A DNA stretch of 64,000 nt. It comes from Gentiana macrophylla. Lineage: Eukaryota > Streptophyta > Magnoliopsida > Gentianales > Gentianaceae. The notes beneath the pieces are model-generated. The model saw only the letters and a program-made list of their open reading frames with translations. It was not told the origin of the DNA and did not search any database. Positions 12,828 through 24,349 of this stretch are shown piece by piece. The stretch lies in NCBI GenBank assembly GCA_026214975.1, contig CM047814.1, forward strand, positions 22,591,541-22,655,540, written 5' to 3'. Position numbers and translations under genes: made by a program. Position 1 is the stretch's first letter. Every line of letters begins with the position of its first letter.

Positions 12828-13040
12828 CAAAACTATTTATTCACCCGTTTAAATTCACTGCTTTCAAAATTCACCGCTTAAATTCATCGATTTAAATTCA
12901 TCGTCGAATTCACTAATTTTCAAAATTCATCGTTTAAATTCACTAATTTTCGGAGATTCACCGTCGAATTCAATCATTTAAATTCACCGATTTTTGATTC
13001 ATTCGGGAGATTCACCGATTTTCGGGATTCACTCGTCATT
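12828..13040. repeat. ATTCA-rich minisatellite, copy 1
   Basis: About 15 imperfect tandem units of 12-18 bp built on AAATTCAC/TCG and TTTTCAAAATTCATCG. The same array in copy 2 at 52350-52560 differs in unit order and length, as expected for a minisatellite or a poorly assembled tandem array. Confidence 0.7.
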
Positions 13041-13559
13041 CCTTCTCGCTATAAAAATTACGCAAATGTCCTTCTCCCTATAAAAAAATATGTAGTTGTC
13101 CTACATTACTTAAAAATATTTCAGACGTTGGTCTTATCTTTAATTTTCCATAAATATTAATTGGTGAATCTAACGATTCAGAAATAAACAATGCTATTAT
13201 ACCAAAGAATTGAACAAATTACAAAGTTCGAATCTCGACACTACAACTTAAAATGCAGCCTACCTTCTTAAAACATCCAAATCATATACCACTGCGCCAC
13301 GCCTCTCAAACACTTTATCCTTATTTCTTTATCTTACTCCATTTTGTATAGATGAGATGGCCGGATGCTGCCACCTTATTCTTCCCTTTTGCCGTAAAAA
13401 TTGTTTTGTTTATGTTTTTGTTTTTTTGTTGCTATAAACTCGTTGTTTAGTTTATTTTCTTTATTTGTTTTTTAATAAAAGAAAAGAGGTTTAACATATT
13501 GAAATTGAAGGTTGGTGAAATAAAATGATGATGTTGATTATGAATATTTTATATTAAGT

Positions 13560-15904
13560 AAGAGTAAATAGATGCGTGTGTTAGTTTGTCGTATCTTAAG
13601 GAAAACTAAGGATAAATGTAAAACCTTTTACCTCCTAACAATGGCATTTTCGTCTTTTCAAATAAGAATTTTCTTTTATTTTCTTTGGCTCAAAGTCATC
13701 CTAAACCGACTTAAGGCTCAAGAAAATCTATAAAAAGGCTTTAGGAAGCCCTACACTTCATCAATTTTGCATTTTCGGTGTTTCTGTTGAAAAGTGGGTT
13801 GTTGTATCGAGAGAGACCTCAGAAAGCACGCTGGTCACCTTCTACACAGAGCTCTATTTGACCATTCTAGGTTCGCTTTATGAAAGTCGAGTGGTGAAAT
13901 CAAGCATTTTTTGTTCCGAATCTGCCTCAGCTTTGATTTTTCTTTCAAATGTAAGATCATCATCATTTCTTGTTGATTTGTAGCTATGATTTTGTTTGGA
14001 TTAGAATTGTAGCTGGGCTATGTCGATCGTTCTTTTGTTCGTAGATTCAAGGATAATCGTTGTCTATTCGCTTGGGTTGCCGCTTTTGGTTTGTTAGTTA
14101 AGAGGTAATGAGCTCTTTTTTATCAAAATGATCCGCCTTTAATTCAAAGTTATGTTTTCACTTGTTTCATCGTTGTTTTCTCGTAAAAAGTGCACAATAC
14201 TAGACATGCTTATGTGTTTAGTTAGCCGCCGGATATCTATAAGTCGTGTTGAAAGGTCGTGAGCTTCACCAGCCTCTTCCCGGCCACTCTCGAAAGCGCA
14301 CGGTCGAACTTCAAAATCGCTTGCTCATTCTGTGATTTAAACAAAGGTTTGGAAAGCATTATTATGTATTCTAGATACTTTTCTTTAAACTTATGCGCTT
14401 TTGGTTATGAGAGAGAGATAGGTTGAGAGTTCAAGGTTGCTATGACCTTTGTATGATCACACAAGTTAGAATATGGCTAAAACATGAATCTATGTGCTTT
14501 ATTTGCTCTTACTTGCGCTTATGGTAAGGTCTAGTTAGTTACCCATCATGTATTGAACGGAGTACCACGGGTCCTTAAGTCCAATGACTATGATTAGTTG
14601 TATTTCCCATGTTGTTTTAAGACGATGTATCAAATTACGTGTCATTAGAGGATAGATTTGACTCATTGAAGGATAATGTAAAATCACAAAGAAAAGAAGA
14701 AAGATATTGGCGCTAGGATAATATCTCACCGTGATCACATTCAGATATATATATTAAAATCGCGCCAAAGAAGAAAGATAATGTTAGTTAGATAATATCT
14801 CATACTAGGGGCGCAATTTCATGTGATGGGTACGGGTATCGATGGATGTTGTGTGGAAGAAATAATAGCGTATTTAGGTGGTGATAAGTGGCTGAGGAAG
14901 AAGAATTTAATCAAGCTCCATCGGGAAAAAAATAATAGATACGTGATGACTCGATACCATGTTGAATTACTATCTCTCTCAAAATCTTAAGTCACTGGGA
15001 AGTAGCTAATTAACATTTTAAACACTTCAACAAGCCCCTCAAATGTGCTCCTATAATGCCTCAGCCAACATGACACAAAGAATGGCACACACAAAGCCAA
15101 CAAAGAGGCCAAACACTTGCACAATTTAATGATTCTAATCGATCCTTTATTACGTGTCACGTTGGATATATGGCTAGTCATATTCCGTGTCGCAATATGC
15201 CTCATGCTAAGTATACGGTTTAGGTTGCTAGATACAAGATACCACAAAAACACGTAATATATTAAGTACGTAATTAATGTAATCGAACAAGACGCGCAAT
15301 ACGAATCGAATGAGTTAATAGTCGTGTTTCCTATGCATTGATCAAGTATTGTTATAAAAGTTGTTTTCTTTATTGTCTTTAAATTGTTTTGTAACTCAGA
15401 CAAAGTAGATTAAGGTCATGTATTTGACAAGCATTGATCTCTTTGATCTTCTTTCTCTTTATCGAGCATCACTCACTCCTTTCTTTGGAATAGCATGTAT
15501 ATACGCGGGCAATGATGAGTTTGATGACGAGTTTAGAGAGCAAGCTTAAAAAGTGGAACCATGGTTGCTTATGTTATAGTCGTTGTCTTAGTAGTTACAT
15601 TGTTTTTTGAATATGGCATGGATGCCAATAGTTGTAGTTGTTTCTCTTTCGTATACGTTGGTTGTTTGAGGAATTGGTATGTATTCCAATTATTTGTAAT
15701 CTAGTTTGACAACTATTGTATTGTTGAGTTGTTCAACGGAACACCCCGAGGTCTATTCTAGTCTTTGCTTGATTTCTTCCACACAATTTTTAATTACTCG
15801 ATAAGACGTTAGACTTACATGCCTGCTTTTGGGGCTTTCTAAAATTAATGTACCGAACGCTCTAATTCCAAATAAAACACGGTGTCCAGAGATCGTGCAT
15901 TACA
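13560..15904 (+). mobile_element. LTR-like block A (probable solo gypsy-type LTR), copy 1
   Basis: About 2.3 kb without coding capacity that aligns in direct orientation with block B (16770-18690). Shared landmarks are the TTTACCTCCTAA-type segment, a TATA-like CTATAAAAAGGCTTTAGG at about 13728, the segment around GATCATCATCATTTCTTG, the Pro/Gly-rich-looking CTTCCCGGCCACTC region near 14275, a segment encoding many acidic residues near 15505, and an end at CATTACA about 15904. No tRNA primer-binding site follows, so I read it as a solo LTR. The open frame at 14987-15403 is inside it and is not supported as a gene. Confidence 0.55.
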
Positions 15905-16769
15905 ATAAATGTGAGAATGCTCCATGGAGATTATGTCCACTTTCTTATCCAATTGGCATATGAAACATATATATTTTTTCAATAGATGTTTAATGTGGGC
16001 TTTTATTTGTTTTTGTGCATGATGATATACGATTACACACGCTTTTGATATGTACCATAAAACACTATCATCATCATCATTGATCATGGTGAAACCAATG
16101 TCAACAATTTGCTAAACAATTTAATTAATAATTAATAGATAAGAAAGAAGATGTAGTGAAAAAATGTGTAGTGCAATTTCGTTATTTTATTTTTAGGTGT
16201 AGTTTGTGCTTTGAAAAGGCGGAGGTTGGTCCCATGGGCAAAAATGTGACCTAAAAAGAACCACAAAGCACATGTAAAGCTTCGTTTAGCAAGAGGAAGC
16301 ATATGGGGCTCCATAATAATAATAATAATAATAATAATAACCTAACTATCGATGATCAGCCATTATAGCAGCGGCCGTAACCTACTCCATTAGGAGGTAT
16401 ATTTACGCCTGTTTATTCCACTAAATCATGTCATTAATCCAAAACTTTTCAATTTATTTATTATTATATATTATCTCTTTTACAAGATTCGATCCCGCCC
16501 GGCAATCACGTTATATTTCTTACATGTTAGATTACTTCAACCACTGCGTTGCTTCATTTTGACGGCCAATTAGTAGACACGTATGTAGTTTCGATTTATT
16601 ACGCCACAACGATTTCGGCTTAGTGCCGACGCCTCATAACCATCAGAAATAAGTTTGCATTTCATACAATCGCCGAAAGTCAATTAAAAAATGAGTTAAT
16701 GAGTTTTATTTAATGAGTTAAATAATTATCAAACATTCATTTACTTTTCATTGCACACAGTGAGAAAGT
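15905..16769. other. Spacer between LTR-like blocks A and B, copy 1
   Basis: AT-rich spacer without a gene. It contains an (ATA/TAA) trinucleotide microsatellite at about 16311-16341 and an ATC run near 16067-16080. It lacks a primer-binding site or coding region, so blocks A and B do not look like the two LTRs of one element. Confidence 0.5.
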
Positions 16770-18690
16770 CAATAAAAAACGATGAACACTAGACACCGGT
16801 TCAAGGGAAAAATTAGTGATAAAACGACTCATACTTACTTAGTGTAAAATCTCTCACCTCCTAATAATAATGTTTTAGTCTTTTCAAAATTGTTTTCCTT
16901 TTCTTTTTTTTTTAAGTTTTCTTTTCCCATAAGTTGTTGGAAACCGACCTGGCAAAAGTCTATAAAAGGCCTCAAGATAGCTCTTCTAGTTTCACATAAT
17001 TTATGCTTCAAGTTTCAGAAAAGGCCAACCCGCTTCCCAAGCACTCTTCGAGATAGCGCACCGATCAAATCATATAGTGGCCTGCTTTTGACTTTTCCGG
17101 TTGCCTGCAGATCAAAGTAGTGAGTACGGAAGTGGATTTGGTCTCCAAGAATAGCTTTCGAGTTTGGATTCTTCTTGTGAAGGTAATCATCATTGTTTCT
17201 GTTTAGTTCGTAGGTTTGGCCTTTCCGGGTTAGAATTCGTAGTATTGATGTTAGTTATTTGTTTGTTCAGAGATTCACAAGAATTCAAAGGATAATCATA
17301 GGTTGTTCGCTGTTTGTCTTGTGGTTTCGCTCGCTTATGAGGTAAGAAGTTTCTTCTTATCAAAAGGATTCGCTTTCGATTTAAAATTTTATGTTTTAAT
17401 TTTTAAAATTGCACAAACACGGGCATGTTTATTTGTTTAAGAGTAGTTGTCGGGTATCTCGTGTGTAGTGAAGTTGATTCAGTAGGGATGTTTGGTCGCT
17501 TTCCCAACCACCCGCTTCAGAAAGCGCATGGGTCAATCCTTAAACCGCTCACGGTTCATTCCGTGACGTGATGCCGTGTTTTCAAAACGTTATTCTATTT
17601 TCTCGGATACTTTTTGTAAACTGCTTTGTGCTAGTAAGGAAGATAGGATGGTTGTTTGCGTGTTGTTATGGCCTTTGTATGACCAATGAGGTTGGGATAT
17701 ATAGTTCTAACATGAATTTATGTGCTTTACGTGTCTCCTACATGCTTCACGTGTTTAAGGAGGTAATTGTTACTAGCATTGTATTGACGGAGTACCGTGA
17801 GTCCCTAAATACCGCTGGCCGGATGTATGACTAGTTGTATTAGTCATGTCGTTTTAAGACGACGGTCCCTAAGTACCATAGGTCCCTAAGTCCCATAATT
17901 GAAGGTATGGTTAGTCATATTAGCTTGTACACCGTGCCTCGATCAATATAAGTATTTTGATGCTATGTAATTAAAAATGAATACGAAAGACAAGACAACA
18001 TATGGTTATGTTAAGTAGTATTTAATGCAACTAAACATGTACGTATAAGAAGAATCGAATGTGGTAATAGGTCATGCTTTATATGCATTGTTCAACGTGG
18101 TTTTAAAGGGATTTTCTTATGTTTCATGTTATTCTTTAAATTGTTTTGTAAACTAGATTAAGTAGATTCATGTCATGTATATGAATATCTCTTTGATCTT
18201 ATCCCTATTTACTAAGCTTAGCGGTGAGTATACTCTTTTTATTTGCAATGTTAAGACATGAAAGTCAAGATAGTATGATGACGAGCTTTGAGAAAGCTAC
18301 AGAGTGGAGCCATGGGGTTGATTATGCTATAGTCGCTTGTCTTTGTAGTTATATTGAAATTTGATGTATGAAAAATGACGCGTGAGATAAATTATAATGA
18401 AATACTATATTGATAAAGAATGATTAAATAAATGACTCGGTGAATAAATTGAATTGATTAATATTATTTTATTTGTTGATGATGAAATTATAATAAAATA
18501 ATTAATTAATAACATAATGATAAATAAGAAAGTGGAGTGAATAAAATATTGAGTTGAATTTATGTTTTGCTAATTACTCTCGATATGACGTAAGACTTAA
18601 ACGAGGTTTAAGGTTTTTCTAAATGTCACGCATTTAATGTTCCATTTCCTGATAAAGCACTGGTATTTGAGAATGGAGCGCTGTAACTAA
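16770..18690 (+). mobile_element. LTR-like block B (probable solo gypsy-type LTR), copy 1
   Basis: A second, diverged member of the family of block A, same orientation. A TATA-like CTATAAAAGGCCTC lies near 16961, followed by the same chain of landmarks. It ends with a CCTGATAAAGCACTGGTATTTGAGA-type segment and GCTGTAAC near 18687. The copy 2 version of this end resembles the outer ends of the inverted repeat at 60120-62765, which suggests one LTR superfamily. Confidence 0.55.
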
Positions 18691-18767
18691 TATACATTGT
18701 TTTTTTTTACAGAACTTTTAATTTTTTAATTTTCACAAACACTAATAAGAATTCAACCAAGAAAGCT

Positions 18768-19122
18768 TAGCGCTGCGTGGTAAGTGACTTGATAACGATA
18801 ATGAGAGGTCACCTGGCTCGATTCTCCTCCAGACGCCATGTTGAAAGAGTTTTAGCCAGCCTTACCTCGGAGTAAGAGTCGACTCGCAAGACGACCAGGG
18901 CCGAACTTCGAATTAATCGGATCGTTCCAGGATACCGAGGCTTTAAGCAAAAATAAAAACACTAATAGTAACTTGAGAACGCCAGAAAGTTTCACCGCTC
19001 GATTCTCCTACGACAAGCGTCACGTTGAAAGAGATCTTTGCGACTTGTCCCCTAACAAGAGCTCTGATCAGAGACGAACTTAATCAACTCTGATTAGTGA
19101 CTATCATGGCTTTGACACGGAG

Positions 19123-19156
<34 letters not shown>

Positions 19157-19157
19157 A
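18768..19157 (+). mobile_element. Tandem pair of tRNA-derived SINEs, copy 1
   Basis: Two related units in tandem. The first resembles a tRNA head with RNA polymerase III boxes, but in this copy the A box is garbled (AAGCTTAGCGCTGCGTGGT); the B box GCTCGATTCTCC is partly kept. The second unit is 5'-truncated, keeps a B box and ends in a poly(A) run at about 19129-19155. See the cleaner version at 58312-58734. Confidence 0.75.
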
Positions 19158-20417
19158 CTAATTCAGTTTTCGATAAGCTTTTTGCCGTAGTTGATGAATT
19201 AATCATTTTCAAAACACCCTTCAAAGCCCCCTCTCAACAAAAAAACAAAAAAACACCCTTCAAAGTTTTTGAATGGTTTGGCAAATTTATTTTATGAACT
19301 TTTAGCACTTTTATACCCAAAAAAACCTTTGACAATGTTCAAAAGTAAACTGAGAAATGTAAAACGATGTTCCACATGTTTTGTTAAGATCGAATTTCGA
19401 GATATATCTCTTAAACTGTATTAACATAGTGAAAATAAGACAAAATACATTAAATTTATGTGGCTTGATCAAGTGATTTACATCCACGGCTTAATAGGAG
19501 CAATATCACTACAAGTGAGAGTGTAAAATAAACCCTTCAAAAGCCCAAAAGGCAATAATCCGAACATTAGGCTATAGACAATAGAGTTTATCAAAAGTAA
19601 TATATCTCAAATGTGCATCTAATAAAATAGATTAAAGCCTTATTTATACCATAAACTAAAGGTATGGGTGGGGTCTAATAGAGAAAATATATTTTCAGAT
19701 TAATGTAAATGGCTTTTTATTTCATATCGCGCGGCTCAGATACTTATATTTTTTAAGTCTCCGCTCAATCACAGAAGAAGATCTCAAGAATTGCAGTAAC
19801 GGCCCAATAAAAATGCAATGGGGCATGGGGAAATGCAAGAGGGCTAACAAACTTAAAAATAATAATATAAAGCATGGAGATTTCAACGGGTGAGAGGAGA
19901 TATTTCAACTGGGCGATAAATTTTAACGAGACTTAAAAACGCTGCGCCTAACCCGACCGACATAAAATAAAGCGCCGCTATATCGACTTGAAATCACTTT
20001 TTCTCGGTTTAATAGTGGGTTTGAGCTGCAATACGGGTAATCAGGTTAAAAATCAAATTACTGATGAAAAAAAATTTTCCTATAAAATAAATAGCAATAA
20101 GTCGGCCAGGTTTCTCATGGGCAGGTAATGCCTAATTATTTTATTTTTGTTTTTCCATGTACGTGTTCCGAGTGCAAACAACATGGTCCAATCTTCCACC
20201 AAAAGAAAAAACGGAAAATAAAAAACATGGTCCAATCGTCATGAATGGAAATCAAGTGTCCAAATTGAATTGGTAATCGTGTGATTGGTCCGGCTGAGAA
20301 TTTATCGAGCCAGACCATTATACGCAGAGACGCAGAGCGAGATCCATGCTGCGATCACGATATGAGCTAATTTTTTTATTTTTAAATCAATTCAAATCAC
20401 GCGCGCCCAAATTTATT
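19158..20417. other. Intergenic DNA up to the assembly gap, end of duplicated block copy 1
   Basis: AT-rich sequence without a supported gene. It is collinear with 58744-60036, and the match holds right up to the first N. Confidence 0.6.
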
Positions 20418-20517
20418 NNNNNNNNNNNNNNNNNNNNNNNNNNNNNNNNNNNNNNNNNNNNNNNNNNNNNNNNNNNNNNNNNNNNNNNNNNNNNNNNNNN
20501 NNNNNNNNNNNNNNNNN
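20418..20517. other. Assembly gap of exactly 100 N
   Basis: A run of exactly 100 N, the conventional size for a scaffolding gap of unknown length. The left flank matches the interior of the right contig (about 60026-60036), so the two contigs overlap in content but not end to end. Confidence 0.99.
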
Positions 20518-20950
20518 ATATTAATTAAAACGAAGCACCGTATTTACACATGAATTAATCAAATATCAGTACTCTTCCCTTTATCACTTGATTAACAACT
20601 TAAAAAATAAAAGAACAAATCGGATGTAGCTACCACGTGATTGGGTAAGGTAGGGTATTATCACTGAAATATCTCTATATCGGCTATGAATTAATTAAAC
20701 TCCCAGGTTTTGATGATAGTAGTCAAAATTTGGGTATTATCACGAAATGTCTGATTGCTTTGTGGAATGAAGGCAATGAGATAAATTGAAAAAGGAAAAG
20801 TTGAATCTCATAAGATCTAGAGGAATTATTAAGTTTAAGAAACCGGACTTGTAATTTTACGTCGAAAGAGTAGTACTCCGATCAATCTTGATGAAGCAAT
20901 GCACCTTAGTTTGATTTCTACTGGCACTTTCAGGCTTTTAGTTCTTAATC

Positions 20951-20985
<35 letters not shown>

Positions 20986-21779
20986 AAGAGAAAATGTCTG
21001 AAAAAGATGCTGAGAATATGTTTTGAAAATATGAAGATGTAGAGTAATCGTCTGACATCTTTCTCTTTTTGATTTCTTTTTCAGATTAACCAACATCTTG
21101 AAGCCATTTTGTCAATTACTTTCTTAAAATTTCCGATTCGAATTTCATAATAGTTGCGATTAAAAATAATTACGATATTTTATTTATCTTACTTAAGTAT
21201 TACGTATATAATTTTATCCCAATAATATTTAATCTTAAGTTATTTCGATTATATCTATCTTTACATTATAACTAGATTTTAAATTAAGATAGATAATATA
21301 TTTATAATATTGACAAAATATGTTATAATCGAAAAATTATACTATCTTTTATTACATTATTATTTTTAACACAGGGCGATCAAAATTTGAAAGTGGGGAG
21401 TAATTTGATATATTATTTTTATATGATTAAAAATATGTTATATTATTATGTTTTATCATGCGAATTCTATATAAAATATAGTAAATTATGAGTATAAAGT
21501 GTTAGTCTTTATAATTTAGAATGTTTAGTAATAATAATAATAAAAAAGTTGTAATTTTGTACGATTTTAGTAAATCGAATTAATGGATGTCCCGATTCAC
21601 GTGGGTATTTGTGATGTTTTATTGCGGTTATAAACCAAGACCCGAGAATCGACATTTTGAAGTTTAATCGTATCTCTGGAATGATTTAGAGTCTGCGAGT
21701 TTAAATGGTCGATTGAATGTTAGAGTGAATGATATGCCGTCAATCACGGATAAGTAATAATAGAAATATCTTACGACAA
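20518..21779. other. AT-rich intergenic DNA right of the gap
   Basis: No coding region supported. It holds a poly(A) run at about 20955-20983 and an AT-rich segment resembling the upstream part of an LTR near 21600-21780. Confidence 0.4.
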
Positions 21780-23560
21780 AGCGAATGGCTCGTCAAAATG
21801 ATATTTTCAAAAAAGTGTTCTTCACAAAAGTTGTAGATTTTTCGAGTGTTCCAATGCAATTTAAATTATGAAGATTGGAGGTCTAGAACTTAGCGAGTGA
21901 TCAAGTGGCTGTCGACTTGGATTAAGAAAAATCCCGTAAAAGCCGGAGGAACACGAGGTCATCAAAAAAGCGTTATCTGGAGAGAGTCCTTCATGAAAGT
22001 TGCTAGAGTTTCTCGAGATCTTAATTTTGGCATTTCGTTTGCAATTTTTGGAGGTCAGGCTTCTACGAGATATGAATTTTAAGTTTAATAATTATATATA
22101 AAAATAATATCTCTCACACATTATTACTGGAATGATCAATCAGTTGGTAGGGATCATCATTGGTCGGACCAGATCCGTACTAATACCGGACCAGTCAGGC
22201 ACTTGGAAGTTTTACATATAAAGGAGGCTCATTTGCAGCGTGGGATGTCACAAAAATTTATATATATACAACGGTCTATATATATATATATCTCCTTCTT
22301 CTTTTCTTTTTTAGTAGTAGTAAATAAGGCCTTACATACGTAATAATGTAATATCGTTTGTAATGCTCGAGAAAATCTAAGTCAGGTTTTGCTAAAGAAG
22401 TTTGTAATGTCAGGGAAGAATCGATTTACGAATCGATTCTGCAGTATTAGGGATAGCTTTTCTTAAGTATTTATGTTTGTTTTTGTATTTTTGTTGTTAT
22501 AATGTTTTTAGGCTAAATATAATCTGGCCAAAACTATGTAATCGGTTTTATTCGATCTTTTAGTTAAAGAAATGTTGTTAAGTTAAAATGACTAAAATTG
22601 AGTTAATTGAATCTTTCTATTTTGATCATTATTCAGTATTGACATATTTAATAGATCGAGGAATTCATAATCTAATTATGAATTGGCGCCTCGTAGTCGA
22701 GGATATGAAATAAAGATAGAAAAACCGGAGGAGTAAAAATTGGCGTGTGAACAACGTGATAGCGGAATCCGATTTCCCTAACCAGGGAGTAGAATTTGTT
22801 TTGGGAGAAATGAATTTTATTATAATTTGTACTCAGATGTCGTAATAATGTTAAATCATCGGTTTAATTGAAACTTAAGCCGGAAAGTTGAATCGTCCGG
22901 CTTTGACAACCGGAGCCTTTAAAATAAAATTGACGTTTGTGAGCGGAATGACTCCTTTTGCTCTAAGGTAGATTTATTACTCCGGGACTGTTTAGATTAA
23001 TTAGTTTATAATAGCAGATTGTGGATCTTGGGTGATGACAATGGACATATAGCAATTTCATACGCTCGTGTGAGGAATTGTTTACTATCGAGGAAGTGCA
23101 CGTTTCACTTACTCAATTGGACCTAAAATAAAAGAGAGAGATCGAGCATTTCATTTAATCGAAAAGATCGTATAAACCAATTATATAAGTTTTGGCGAGT
23201 TCTACAAAATTATCACATTTAGTATATTGGTACCTATATATTTATATCTATATATATATACTTTGCAATTTATGTACATCTATATATATCTATATATCTA
23301 TATATATTATATTAGAATAACTTTTAAATTACATATTTATTTTATATTAACTAGAATAGTAGTGATCATGTAATAAAAGCTGCGGTTTAGATCGGAGTTA
23401 ATAACAGACTCTTTGGTGTTTAACCACCGTAAAATAAATTACCAAGTTCCACGAGGATTGAAACACTCATTTCACCATAATAGCCTTTCTGATTTGACCG
23501 GTACACTTGCCGGTTAGGATCGTTTAAACCGAAGCGTCTGTCAGATTTACATTGCTTGTT
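21780..23560 (+). mobile_element. Left arm of diverged inverted repeat (LTR-like)
   Basis: Non-coding block of about 1.8 kb whose reverse complement recurs at about 24350-25960. Anchors include a 25-base segment at 22661-22685 that pairs with 25042-25066 with one mismatch, GCGGAATCCGATTTCC at 22762 pairing near 24955, and GGAGTTAATAACAGACTC near 23394 pairing near 24505. A TATA-like ACATATAAAGG near 22215 suggests plus orientation. It resembles a gypsy-type LTR, with no coding part. Confidence 0.6.
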
Positions 23561-23613
23561 TTCAAGAGTTAGGTTTAGATCTGTCGATAATCAAAAAAGA
23601 CACACTACTTCTT

Positions 23614-23771
23614 TGCTCCCTCCGTTTTCTTTTAAGCTGTCACATTTGGAGAAAAATAATTGATCATGTTTATCCAAAAAATGACTAACTTAAGCTAAAA
23701 AGTGACTAGGTTCATCCAAAAAATGCCGATTATTTTTTTTAAATGTAATGATTAAAAAAGCGGAGGGAGTA
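23614..23771. mobile_element. Stowaway-type MITE
   Basis: A 150-160 bp element with the well-known ends CTCCCTCCG at 23616-23624 and CGGAGGGAGTA at 23761-23771. The interior has internal repeats of the type CCAAAAAATG-ACT. It is non-coding. It sits in the spacer between the two inverted LTR-like arms. Confidence 0.85.
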
Positions 23772-24349
23772 TATCGATTTATCTTGCGTATTTGTTCGTT
23801 TACAATAATTACTTACTTACTATGTTTAGCCCTCTTGAGTTAAACTTACGAAAGCTATCCACTAACCCATACCGTACTAGTCTAATAGTCAACTAACATG
23901 TTTGTATCTTGTGCATCGTATTCTTGTTTCTTACTTATTTAGCATATCCATGTTCAAGTCTTGAGTGTCATGTTTTATGTTACTTATTGACTTAGTCGAA
24001 GTATGAGAGAATACAACTCGGCTAGCATGACTAAGCTGTACCTCCATCCATAAGACTTATTGATGTCAAGAGTACTCTTATAATACACCGCCATAAAACG
24101 GCTTGGCAAATTGATGTAAGTCAACTTTATGATATATTTCACTATGTATTTATCCATACTTTCCATGCTTTTAATTGTAATTTGCATCTTTTGGGCATTG
24201 ATTAGCATAATAATGATTATTGTAAGAAGTAATAAAATAAAGTACTTTATAATATTTGGGTCATTAAGACCGATATTTTGTTAGCCAGTTCGTTTGGTAT
24301 TTTGCCTTGTCATTGAGGATCTTGAGCGGACTAAACTAACTTTAAGCTT
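23772..24349. other. Spacer between the inverted arms
   Basis: AT-rich sequence with no supported coding region. The short minus-strand frame at 23984-24208 looks fortuitous. Confidence 0.4.

Noticed and set aside
14987..15403. 138-codon minus-strand frame
   Set aside because: Lies inside LTR-like block A, is not open in copy 2, and shows no recognisable motif.
18768..18900. tRNA gene
   Set aside because: A and B boxes are present, clearly in copy 2, but the body extends to about 200 bp with an A-rich tail and no cloverleaf could be drawn, so it is a SINE head.
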